15,536 nucleotides of DNA from an uncultured Prevotella sp. Its GTDB lineage: Bacteria > Bacteroidota > Bacteroidia > Bacteroidales > Bacteroidaceae. The stretch is taken from positions 1 through 15,536 of the forward strand of contig URLI01000045.1 in the NCBI GenBank assembly GCA_900548585.1, given 5' to 3'. Numbering within the stretch: position 1 is the stretch's first letter; each line of letters opens with the position of its first letter. Shown here piece after piece: positions 1 to 6,195 of the stretch. Below the pieces are notes generated by a model. The model worked only from the letters and a program-made list of their open reading frames with translations. It searched no databases and was not told where the DNA came from. A program made the translations under genes and the position numbers.

Positions 1-250
1 AAGTGTCAGCCCTAAATTTGTATCTTACCCAAAAGTTTAGCGGACAGTAATAATAATTTATGACTGTATGGACAAGAAAAAATCCTTTTTTCGCTTGCGG
101 AAAATATTTGCCCGTGGGTTGTGAGGAAGGCGGATTGCCGCCCTGCATGTATGACACGGGAAACGGCACGAGGCAAAAAGCGGCGCCACTGTGGCAAAAC
201 GGTGTGATAAAAATACTATAGCCAAGATGCTTGTGCAATCTATCTCAACT

Positions 251-277
251 GGTCATGGCCATAATGACCGGTCATGG
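251..277. repeat. Perfect 12-bp palindrome with flanking direct repeat (operator-like)
   Basis: ATGACCGGTCAT at 264-275 is a perfect dyad. GGTCATGG occurs at 251-258 and again at 270-277, so GGTCAT/ATGACC arms are present in three overlapping positions. The spacing of the direct copies is 19 bp. This is the form of a dimeric-regulator site, but no gene start or promoter lies immediately beside it, so the role is inferred only. Confidence 0.4.
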
Positions 278-339
278 TTAAAAAGTGTAAATATGTATAT
301 GCGAGTGTCCTCATTGTCAAATGTTTACGGGTTGCCCGT

Positions 340-409
340 GTCCGATTTGAGCAAGAAGGACATCTCAAGAAAGTCTGAAACGAGCATGTTCCTGTCCGAA
401 ACGAGCAAG
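340..409 (+). repeat. Three degenerate 14-16 bp direct repeats upstream of a promoter
   Basis: GTCCGATTTGAGCAAG (340-355), GTCTGAAACGAGCA (373-386) and GTCCGAAACGAGCAAG (394-409) are clearly related copies. The last two differ at one of 14 positions and are offset by 21 bp, about two helical turns. The third copy also forms an inverted repeat with downstream sequence, CGAAAC (397-402) and GTTTCG (412-417). The array ends about 20 bp before the -7 box at 431-438, which suggests an activator or repressor array. Read as protein it gives repeated LSETSK/KSETS-like segments, which I consider incidental. Confidence 0.45.
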
Positions 410-430
410 GTGTTTCGCGTATTTTGTGCC

Positions 431-438
431 TAACTTTG
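431..438 (+). promoter_or_regulatory. Bacteroidetes -7 box (TAACTTTG) for the 467-676 ORF
   Basis: TAACTTTG matches the TAnnTTTG -7 consensus of the Bacteroidetes housekeeping sigma factor. No TTG sits 19-20 nt upstream, so this promoter may depend on the repeat-binding factor suggested by the repeats at 340-409. The implied 5' leader to the ATG at 467 is about 20-25 nt. Confidence 0.45.
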
Positions 439-466
439 CACCGAGAAACAAAACCGATGTGCCACT

Positions 467-676
467 ATGGATAGACTGTCTGAAATCAGGAGGCAAAGCG
501 ATGTTGATGATGAAATACGGAAGATTGTTGACGAGCGCATGCAACTGCTTGATACTATCAAGGAGATGGTTAGTGACGAAGTGGACAGGCGCATCAAGGA
601 GATGTTCCAGGACTGGGACAAAAGGAACGGTATGAATATTAAGCCCGCTATGACCAATCACAATCAATATACATAA
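467..676 (+). CDS. Small charged helical protein, unknown function
   Basis: A 69-residue protein that I do not recognise. Residues 1-52 are rich in Asp, Glu, Arg and Lys with regularly spaced Ile, Leu, Met and Val, for example DEIRKIVDERMQLLDTIKEM. This pattern predicts an amphipathic helix or coiled coil. The tail (53-69) is polar and probably disordered. There is no signal peptide, membrane segment or Cys/His cluster. A -7 box lies about 30 bp upstream and a strong hairpin begins 11 bp after the stop codon, so it looks like an independent short transcription unit. A coiled-coil adaptor or a remnant of a larger mobile-element gene are both possible. A plus-strand ORF in another frame (426-635) overlaps it but lacks these properties. 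Confidence 0.5.
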   Translation: MDRLSEIRRQSDVDDEIRKIVDERMQLLDTIKEMVSDEVDRRIKEMFQDWDKRNGMNIKPAMTNHNQYT

Positions 677-686
677 CATCAAGCCA

Positions 687-711
687 GGATGCCGGCAAAA
701 GGCCGGCATCC
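687..711 (+). terminator. Strong 10-bp GC-rich hairpin after the small ORF
   Basis: GGATGCCGGC (687-696) pairs perfectly with GCCGGCATCC (702-711) around the 5-nt loop AAAAG. It starts 11 nt after the stop at 676. No T-tract follows on either strand, so it is either a T-less terminator or a 3'-end stabiliser. Confidence 0.5.
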
Positions 712-772
712 AAAACGCCAAAGCGTGGATTATTGAGAAATAACAATGATACGATATTTTATCACGCAAAAC

Positions 773-803
773 TTGTGAATAACAATCATTGTTGCTATCT
801 TTG
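773..803 (+). promoter_or_regulatory. Promoter for the Pro/Gln-rich membrane protein gene
   Basis: TTG at 773-775 and TATCTTTG at 796-803 are 20 nt apart, a good match to the Bacteroidetes -33/-7 pattern. The leader to the ATG at 844 is about 30 nt and AT-rich. A perfect palindrome lies within the spacer (781-793, separate entry). Confidence 0.7.
781..793. promoter_or_regulatory. AACAAT-C-ATTGTT palindrome inside the promoter spacer
   Basis: AACAATCATTGTT is a perfect 6-1-6 inverted repeat lying between the -33 and -7 boxes. A near-identical half-site string, AATAACAATGAT, occurs at 739-750; the promoter copy reads AATAACAATCAT at 778-789, so the two are 39 bp apart. A repressor binding here would occlude RNA polymerase. 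The identity of any such regulator is unknown. Confidence 0.4.
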
Positions 804-843
804 CAAATACATAACCAAATATTCATTTTAAAAACAAAGACTT

Positions 844-1740
844 ATGGCAAACGACATTGACAAACCTATGGGGCCTCCGCCAATCCCGGGGTCCAATCCA
901 CCGACACCGCCGGCATCACCTGTTCCGCCGGCACAACCGGCAGCGGACGCTCCCGCACCGGAAATCCCGGACGTTCCACAGGGGCAACAACCTGCCGCGC
1001 CCGATGTGCAGGCACCAAGCAATAATCAGCAACCTGTTCCGCCGGCACAACCGCAGGCTGTGCCTAACCCTCCGCAGCCGCAGCCTGTGCCGCAGGCAGC
1101 GCCAGAGGCACCGGTATATCAGCAGCAACAGCCAGCACCGCAGCCAACGCCACAGCCAGCGCCGGCAAGTCCGCAGCCACAACCTGCGCCTCAGCCTGCG
1201 CCGTTCCGGCCACAGCCACAGCCACAGCCATACGCCATGCCAAAGAAAAAGAGCAAGGCAGGACTTATCATTGTCATAATCATTGCTGTGCTACTGCTGT
1301 TAGGCGGCGGCGGAGCCGCACTCTATTACTTCGTCCTGAAGGACAAGATTGTGGAAATGACAGACAAGGTGGATGAGCCGGAGGTGAATGACGGTGATGA
1401 GGAAACCGACGCCACATACGATGAAAACGCAAATTCCGGCAAAACAGATGGATTCGGCATTGACGAAAATGCCAGCAGCGGAGAAAATGCCGCGACGGAG
1501 GGCAACGATATGAAGGAAAACGATGACAACGCAGACAATGCCGGCGTGGCCGGGGAATCATCGGGCAACACCGAAAGCGTGCCATCTATCCCAGCCAAGA
1601 AAGAAAAGGCGGCAACCCCCGTGCAGAAGAAACCCAAAAAGAAGACAACCAAGCCCCGCAGGCATGATGACTACGACCAGCCGTCGCACAGCAGTTCGTC
1701 TTCCGGCGGTCAGGGTTTCCACTTCGAGCCTGTGAACTGA
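844..1740 (+). CDS. Single-pass membrane protein with Pro/Gln-rich N-terminal domain
   Basis: A 298-residue protein of unknown function. Residues 10-130 are very rich in Pro, Gln and Ala (PQPxP, PAPQP runs). PKKKSK (133-138) precedes one hydrophobic segment, about 139-164 (LIIVIIIAVLLLLGGGGAAL within it). The positive-inside rule puts the Pro-rich half in the cytoplasm and the C-terminal half outside. Residues 165-250 are acidic and Asn-rich, with DENANSG/DENASSG-type units. Residues 252-273 are a Lys/Arg-rich stretch, followed by a Ser run and the ending GFHFEPVN. There is no enzyme motif, zinc ribbon or lipobox. The start at 844 is supported by the promoter and an AT-rich leader. It is monocistronic and ends at the bidirectional hairpin at 1767-1805. 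It may be an envelope scaffold, stress or anchor protein; nothing allows a firmer choice. Confidence 0.85.
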   Translation: MANDIDKPMGPPPIPGSNPPTPPASPVPPAQPAADAPAPEIPDVPQGQQPAAPDVQAPSNNQQPVPPAQPQAVPNPPQPQPVPQAAPEAPVYQQQQPAPQPTPQPAPASPQPQPAPQPAPFRPQPQPQPYAMPKKKSKAGLIIVIIIAVLLLLGGGGAALYYFVLKDKIVEMTDKVDEPEVNDGDEETDATYDENANSGKTDGFGIDENASSGENAATEGNDMKENDDNADNAGVAGESSGNTESVPSIPAKKEKAATPVQKKPKKKTTKPRRHDDYDQPSHSSSSSGGQGFHFEPVN

Positions 1741-1766
1741 TGGCTAACTAACCTTACGTTCATAAA

Positions 1767-1805
1767 AACCATTACAGCAATCCCGCCGGGATTGCTGTAA
1801 TGGTT
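1767..1805. terminator. Perfect 18-bp hairpin between convergent genes
   Basis: AACCATTACAGCAATCCC (1767-1784) pairs without mismatch with GGGATTGCTGTAATGGTT (1788-1805) around a 3-nt loop. Read on the minus strand, the stem runs into TTTTTATG, a usable T-tract for the operon ending at 1953. On the plus strand it lies 27 nt after the stop of the gene at 844-1740. It therefore probably terminates both transcripts. Confidence 0.8.
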
Positions 1806-1867
1806 GTATACAACGGCACAATATTCCGCCGCCGACCGGCAGTCAACCGGCACGTTGGCGCGAATGC

Positions 1868-1932
1868 ACAGGGCTTAAGTCCCTGCGGCAACATGCTGTT
1901 GCCTTATGTTCCCCAATAACGTAAGTACTTAC
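1868..1932. repeat. REP-like palindromic intergenic element, copy 1
   Basis: ACAGGGCTTAAGTCCCT (1868-1884) is an imperfect palindrome. It is followed by the hairpin GGCAACA-TGC-TGTTGCC (1887-1903) and the perfect dyad GTAAGTACTTAC (1921-1932). The reverse complement of 1868-1884 matches 11964-11980 at 16 of 17 positions, so this is a dispersed intergenic family rather than a chance hairpin. It sits in the 3' region of the minus-strand operon. Confidence 0.5.
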
Positions 1933-1952
1933 AGCCCTTGGCAAGCCCCGTT

Positions 1953-2981
1953 TTATTTTTCCGAGAACAGCACCTGCACCAGCGTTTGCCCCACTGCCTT
2001 GAGTGTGTTGCGGTCGATGTGTTCCATGGTGTCGTTCACGGTGTGCCATGTAGGGCCGAACGTGCTCTGCGTGCAGTCGGGATAGTATGGTATGATGTCG
2101 GCGGTAGGTATTTTGGCATATTGGTTCACCGGCACATGGTCATCGGTTACGCTTCCCCCCACCTTGTCGGGGAAGTAACTGCCAAAGCCAACCACCTTTG
2201 CCGCAGCGTGTATCTTGTTGACCACCGCTGGCGCCAGTTGCACCGACACGCCCTCCTGGTAGAACCGCGCGCCCTCTCCTCCGACCATGTCGAGGAGTAT
2301 TCCGTATGTCGCCTCGTAGCCCTGGCGGTGCGGGTTCTTCGCCCAGTACTGCGCGCCCAGTGCCCACGAGTCGCCGTTGTCCGGCGCGTCGCTCCACTGT
2401 GGTATGCCGTAGTCCTCGGCATCGAAGCACACGAAGTCTATGCCCATGCCTAACGAGTCGGCCTCCTGTATTATCCGCGCGATTTCCAGCAGCACCGCCA
2501 CGCCCGACGCCCCGTCGTTTGCCGCCATTACAGGCTTGTGCCAGTTGGCTGTGTCCGGGTCGTTGTCTGCCCACGGGCGGCTGTCCCAGTGTGCGCACAG
2601 CAGTATTCGCGTGGTTTCCTCCGGCTTGTAGGAAGCGATGATGTTGGTGCATTTCAGTGTCTTGCCGTCCCATCCGGTCAGGTCGGTTCTCTGCTCCGTC
2701 ACCGTGCATCCGTACTGCCTGAACTTATTGGCGATCCATTTGCCGCAGTCGTCGTGTGCCTTGGTGTTCATCGTCCTTGGTCCGAAGTCGCACTGCGCCT
2801 GGCAGAATAGATATGCGCTGTCGGCGTTGAAGTCGGGCCCCACCGGTGTCTGCGCCACCATTTCCGTCGCGTCACTTGCCTGCCTTTTGCTCTTGCAACT
2901 GCTGATTACCGTTATCATTGCCGTTGCCGCCATGATGGTGATGATGAGGCTCTTGCCCATAGTTTTGTTATATGAATGCAT
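1953..2981 (-). CDS. Lipoprotein glutaminyl-peptide cyclotransferase (type II QC, M28 fold)
   Basis: A zinc enzyme of the M28 fold that cyclises N-terminal glutamine to pyroglutamate. The pattern closely resembles the periplasmic QCs of Porphyromonas and Prevotella. Numbered from the ATG at 2981 (342 residues): residues 1-29 are a lipoprotein signal with lipobox ISSC (Cys29). HWDSRPWADNDPD (131-143), AANDGASG (Asp156), FDAEDYG (Glu189/Asp190), LLDMVGG (Asp231) and TDDHVPV (His282) supply the zinc and catalytic positions. An upstream in-frame ATG at 3047 would overlap the preceding gene by about 60 nt and bury the signal peptide, so 2981 is preferred; 2960 (MGKSL) is also possible. The start lies 5 nt after the stop of the dipeptidase gene, implying coupling. 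Generic M28 aminopeptidase is the alternative, but HWDSRP and DAEDYG favour QC. Confidence 0.88.
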   Translation of the reverse strand: MHSYNKTMGKSLIITIMAATAMITVISSCKSKRQASDATEMVAQTPVGPDFNADSAYLFCQAQCDFGPRTMNTKAHDDCGKWIANKFRQYGCTVTEQRTDLTGWDGKTLKCTNIIASYKPEETTRILLCAHWDSRPWADNDPDTANWHKPVMAANDGASGVAVLLEIARIIQEADSLGMGIDFVCFDAEDYGIPQWSDAPDNGDSWALGAQYWAKNPHRQGYEATYGILLDMVGGEGARFYQEGVSVQLAPAVVNKIHAAAKVVGFGSYFPDKVGGSVTDDHVPVNQYAKIPTADIIPYYPDCTQSTFGPTWHTVNDTMEHIDRNTLKAVGQTLVQVLFSEK

Positions 2982-2986
2982 TGTGT

Positions 2987-4741
2987 TTATTTCTTTGTTG
3001 CTGCCGCCTGTGCTTGAGTCATTACGCGTATCCAGTTGCCGCCCCATATTTTCTCTATGTCGCGCTCGCTGAAGTTGCGCTCCATCAGTAGCCTTGTGAA
3101 GTTTGTCATCTCCGAGGCGTCAGCCATGCCACGCACGCCACCGTCGCCGTCGAAGTCGGTCCCTATGCCCACATGGTCTATGCCTGCAATGTCGATTGCG
3201 TGCTCGAGGTGCCGCACGGCATCCATCACCGTCGCCTCGCCCTGCGTCCTCAGGAATCCCGGGTAGAGCGTTATCTGCACCACGCCGCCACATTCGGCTA
3301 TGTCGCGCAGCTGGCCGTCGGTCAGGTTGCGCGGGTGGTCGCACAGCGCGCGACAGTTGCTGTGGCTGCACACCACCGGCGTGCGGCTCGCTTGCAGCGC
3401 GTCGTAGAACGATTTCTCGGCGGCGTGTGACAGATCCACCATCAGTCCGCAGTCGTTCATCTCGCGTATCACGTCGTGCCCGAACCTGCTCACGCCGCCG
3501 TGCGTGTTGCATCCCCTGGCGGAGTCGCAGATGTCGTTGTCGCCGTTGTGGCACAGCGTGATATACACCACGCCGCGCTGTGCGAAGTGGCGCACGTTTT
3601 GCAGGTCGTGGCTCAGTGCCAGTCCGTTCTCGATACCGAACATTATCGACTTGCGCCCCTTGCGCTTGTCCTCGTAGAGGTCGGCTGCGGTGCGCGCGAT
3701 GCTCAGGTACTGGCTGTTCCTGCGCACGATGTCCTCGATCTTGTCGAAGATGAGGTCGGCATACTGCGTTGGCCCGTCAACATCGAATGCCACTTTCTGC
3801 GAGAACGTTTCCCCGATTTTCGGCTGTGGCAGGTATGCCGCCATGATTACTGCGTCCTGCCGTCCTTCGGTCATCTTGTGCAGGTCGTAGAGTATCCTTG
3901 GGTCGCGTTGTGCGAAATCAATCCCCTTGTGGAAGAACATCGGCGTGTCGCAGTGTGTGTCAAGTGTCAGCACTCGGCTGTGCAGTTGTTTCGTCTCGCG
4001 AAACTTTCGCGCCTCGCCGATTAGCCACTTGAAGAGCGGCGCGCCCTCCGGCAGCCATTCCGGGTGCCACTGCACGCCTATCACCGGCTTGTACTCGTTG
4101 CTCTCTATTGCCTCTATCACTCCGTCGGCTGCCCGCGCCGAGACGCGGAACCGTCTGCCCGGCGCTGCCACGGCCTGGTGGTGGATGCTGTTTACGAACA
4201 TCCGCCCCGCGCCTCCGAATATGCCGCGCAGCGTTGTGCCGTCGCCGATTGTCACGCTGTGTGTGAGTTCCTCGCGCGGTGCGTCCTGCGAGTGCTTTAT
4301 CTCCGAGGCAACGTGCTGCCGCACCTTTCCGTCCAAAGCCACCGCGAGTGTCTGTATTCCCCGGCAGATGCCGAGGATTGGTATCTGCCGGTTGTATGCC
4401 AGGCGTGTGGCGAGCAGTTCCGGAAGGTCGCGCGTGCTGTTGATGTTGCTCAGTTCTGCCACCGGCTCCTCGCCAGTCCACAGCGGGTTGATGTCGGCGC
4501 CGCCAGTGAGCAGCAGCCCGTCGATATGCTCGAGTGTGCTTGCTATCACGTCCCTGTCAGCCACCGGCGGTATGAGCAGCGGTGTCCCTCCTGCCTCGAC
4601 GACCGACAGGTAGTATCGGTCGGCCAGCCGTGCGTCGCGCTCCACATAGTTTGCCGTTATGCCTATTACCGGCTGCTGCTTGCCTTCGGGGAAGTTGCTG
4701 TAGAACTCCCCCAGGTTTTTTTTCAGGTCGTATGTCCGCAT
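2987..4741 (-). CDS. Fusion of class-I glutamine amidotransferase-like (C26) and membrane-type dipeptidase (M19)
   Basis: A 584-residue two-domain hydrolase. Residues 24-245 resemble gamma-glutamyl-GABA hydrolase (PuuD-like, C26). GICRGIQ gives the nucleophile Cys126, and VQWHPEW gives His226 and Glu228 of the triad. Residues 256-575 are an M19 (renal/membrane dipeptidase) domain with a full dinuclear metal set: HxD at His263/Asp265, Glu371 (GIENG), His439 (DLSH), His460 (CSHSN) and Asp529 (GTDFDG). There is no signal peptide or lipobox, so the protein should be cytoplasmic. It probably removes gamma-glutamyl groups and hydrolyses dipeptides, possibly glutathione-like or gamma-glutamyl peptides; the actual substrate is not shown by sequence. 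It starts 15 nt after the Lrp gene, with an AGGA-like ribosome site, and its stop is 5 nt before the QC start. Both active sites look intact. Confidence 0.88.
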   Translation of the reverse strand: MRTYDLKKNLGEFYSNFPEGKQQPVIGITANYVERDARLADRYYLSVVEAGGTPLLIPPVADRDVIASTLEHIDGLLLTGGADINPLWTGEEPVAELSNINSTRDLPELLATRLAYNRQIPILGICRGIQTLAVALDGKVRQHVASEIKHSQDAPREELTHSVTIGDGTTLRGIFGGAGRMFVNSIHHQAVAAPGRRFRVSARAADGVIEAIESNEYKPVIGVQWHPEWLPEGAPLFKWLIGEARKFRETKQLHSRVLTLDTHCDTPMFFHKGIDFAQRDPRILYDLHKMTEGRQDAVIMAAYLPQPKIGETFSQKVAFDVDGPTQYADLIFDKIEDIVRRNSQYLSIARTAADLYEDKRKGRKSIMFGIENGLALSHDLQNVRHFAQRGVVYITLCHNGDNDICDSARGCNTHGGVSRFGHDVIREMNDCGLMVDLSHAAEKSFYDALQASRTPVVCSHSNCRALCDHPRNLTDGQLRDIAECGGVVQITLYPGFLRTQGEATVMDAVRHLEHAIDIAGIDHVGIGTDFDGDGGVRGMADASEMTNFTRLLMERNFSERDIEKIWGGNWIRVMTQAQAAATKK

Positions 4742-4756
4742 TTCCTGTTTTCTTTC

Positions 4757-5224
4757 CTACAATTTGTTGTTGACCACCGGCACGCCTCTCTTTATGCCCT
4801 GTTCGAGCGATATGAGCGTCTCGGTTGCCACTATGCCTTCGATGGTCTGTATCTGGTTGCTCAGCAGGTCCATGAGTTGCTCGTTGTCGCGTGCATACAG
4901 TTTGACGAGCAGCATGTAGGGGCCTGTTGTGAAGTGGCATTCCACGATTTCCGGTATGTGAATTAGTTTCTCCACCACTTTCTTGTACATGCTTCCACGC
5001 TCGAGTGTTATGCCGACGTATGTGCATGTGGTGTATCCGAGCGATTTCGGGTTGATGTCGAAACTGCTGCCCGTGATTACCCCGTCCTCGGTCAGGTGCT
5101 GCACGCGCTGGTGTATCGCCGCCCGGCTCACCCCGCATTCCGCCGCCACGTCCTTGAACGGTATGCGTGCGTTGCCAGACAGTATTCTCAGTATTTTGAG
5201 GTCGAGAGCATCGATTTTCTCCAT
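4757..5224 (-). CDS. Lrp/AsnC-family transcriptional regulator
   Basis: 155 residues, the normal length for the family. An N-terminal winged helix-turn-helix spans about residues 5-52. It opens with the family pattern DALDLKILRIL, and its recognition helix lies near VSRAAIHQRVQHL. A C-terminal RAM (effector-binding, oligomerising) domain spans about 65-142, including GPYMLLVKLYARD. Lrp-type proteins bind amino acids and form octamers. The start lies 3 nt after the stop of the upstream FKBP gene (TAA-gac-ATG), so translation is almost certainly coupled. The fused dipeptidase gene follows directly. A plausible role is to sense an amino acid released by peptide hydrolysis and control this operon, but no operator is evident. 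Confidence 0.92.
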   Translation of the reverse strand: MEKIDALDLKILRILSGNARIPFKDVAAECGVSRAAIHQRVQHLTEDGVITGSSFDINPKSLGYTTCTYVGITLERGSMYKKVVEKLIHIPEIVECHFTTGPYMLLVKLYARDNEQLMDLLSNQIQTIEGIVATETLISLEQGIKRGVPVVNNKL

Positions 5225-5227
5225 GTC

Positions 5228-6160
5228 TTATTTATTCTTTCCTGCGTCTTTGTCATCGTTCTCTATGCCCATCAGCTCAACTTCGAAAATGAGTGTTGAG
5301 TATGGCTTGATGTCCTTGCCTGCCGCGCGTTCGCCGTATGCGAGGTTCTGGGGTATGAACAGTTGCCACTTCGAGCCCACTGGCATCATCGTGAGTGCCT
5401 CTGTCCAGCCCTTTATCACCTGGTTGGGCTTGAATGTCAGTCCTTTCCCGTCGTGCCTTGCGCTGGCGTCGAACACCGTCCCGTCGATGAGCCGTCCCTC
5501 GTATATGACGCGCACCTTGTCGTTGTTCTTCGGCACGGCGCCCGTTCCCTCTTTCAGCACCTTGTATTGCAGTCCGCTCGGCAGCGTCACCACTCCTTCT
5601 TTCGATGCGTTTGCGGCGAGGAAGTCCTCCCCGGCCTTTTTGTTCTTCAGGTTGACCATCTCCTTGAGTTCTTTCATCTTTTCGCGCGACACCTTCTGTG
5701 CCTGTTCATGCGTGAGCATTGTCTGCGTGTTTTCCAGTCCGCCGATGAATGCCGATATGAATGCGTTTCTGTTCATGGCGTTGTTCTCGTCTGCGGCCTT
5801 CATCTCCTTTTCCATTGAGGGCATGATGCTTCTTGCCATTTGCAGGCCTATGGCGTGTCCTGCGAAGCGCGCCGCCTCGTCTTCCGTCAGTGTGGTGTTG
5901 GCCGCCTCGAGGAGGCCCTCCACGAACGGTGATATGTTTGTCGTGTCAACCTTCATTTGCTCGGCGAGGTAGTTTCTCAGTCCCCTGCTCTGCGAGAGTC
6001 CCAGGGCATAGCTCAGCGAGTCGATGCCGTTTTTGAGTTCCACGGGCTTCAGTGCCGTTATTTTGCTGCCCTTCTTTTTCTTGTCTTTCTTTGCTGCCGT
6101 TGCCGTGGTTACTGTTGCACTCGCCACCATCAGCACTGCCATTGCCAAAATCTTCTTCAT
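5228..6160 (-). CDS. Exported FKBP-type peptidyl-prolyl isomerase
   Basis: 310 residues from the ATG at 6160. This start opens a normal signal peptide (MKKILAMAVLMVASATVTTA, cleavage near residue 22-23); a longer in-frame start at 6229 would bury it and lie in the terminator-like hairpin. After cleavage comes a Lys-rich stretch (24-33). An FKBP-N-type helical dimerisation region covers about 45-180, and the FKBP catalytic domain covers about 195-298. Pocket residues are present: Tyr220, Phe230-Asp231, Val248-Ile249, Trp252 and Tyr275 (AYG). It should act as a periplasmic foldase/chaperone (Mip/FkpA-like). The ORF ends 3 nt before the Lrp gene. A 160-nt spacer with a strong stem-loop separates it from the preceding FKBP gene. 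Confidence 0.9.
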   Translation of the reverse strand: MKKILAMAVLMVASATVTTATAAKKDKKKKGSKITALKPVELKNGIDSLSYALGLSQSRGLRNYLAEQMKVDTTNISPFVEGLLEAANTTLTEDEAARFAGHAIGLQMARSIMPSMEKEMKAADENNAMNRNAFISAFIGGLENTQTMLTHEQAQKVSREKMKELKEMVNLKNKKAGEDFLAANASKEGVVTLPSGLQYKVLKEGTGAVPKNNDKVRVIYEGRLIDGTVFDASARHDGKGLTFKPNQVIKGWTEALTMMPVGSKWQLFIPQNLAYGERAAGKDIKPYSTLIFEVELMGIENDDKDAGKNK

Positions 6161-6195
6161 AAGAACTGCTTTTATGTGTATTGTTTGTAAAAAAA

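Larger units (their letters stand above)
1..466. other. Gene-poor left flank with repeats, no convincing gene
   Basis: No ORF here has recognisable family features. A short plus-strand ORF (191-433, 80 residues) and a minus-strand one (12-197, 61 residues) exist, but neither has a credible domain, promoter or start. What can be seen: a small GGCGG/CCGCC hairpin at 129-142, a palindrome with flanking direct repeats at 251-277, and a cluster of GAAACGAGCA-type repeats at 340-409 leading into a -7 box at 431-438. The first 50 bases contain AGTTTAGCGGACAGTAATA, which looks like an IS-end or intergenic repeat. With no transposase or partner end visible, I do not call an element. Confidence 0.5.

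Noticed and set aside
12..197. 61-residue minus-strand ORF next to a possible IS end
   Set aside because: No transposase similarity and no matching inverted repeat within the window.
340..409. CRISPR array
   Set aside because: Only three degenerate repeats, with short unequal spacings and no cas genes.
191..433. 80-residue plus-strand ORF with SETS repeats
   Set aside because: The protein-level repeats come from the DNA repeats at 340-409, and its end overlaps the -7 box at 431. More likely regulatory DNA than coding.
365..826. 153-residue minus-strand ORF
   Set aside because: It overlaps the small plus-strand gene and the promoter at 773-803, and shows no domain or promoter of its own.
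1100..1240. Tandem DNA repeat in the Pro/Gln-coding region
   Set aside because: The CAGCCA/CCGCAG periodicity is explained by the low-complexity protein; units are irregular and no separate element is needed.
2982..3047. N-terminal extension of the glutaminyl cyclase (start at 3047)
   Set aside because: It overlaps the upstream gene by about 60 nt and places a polar segment before a clear lipoprotein signal peptide.
4064..4966. 300-residue plus-strand ORF
   Set aside because: Antisense to the C26-M19 and Lrp genes, with no family features; the minus-strand proteins have full motifs.
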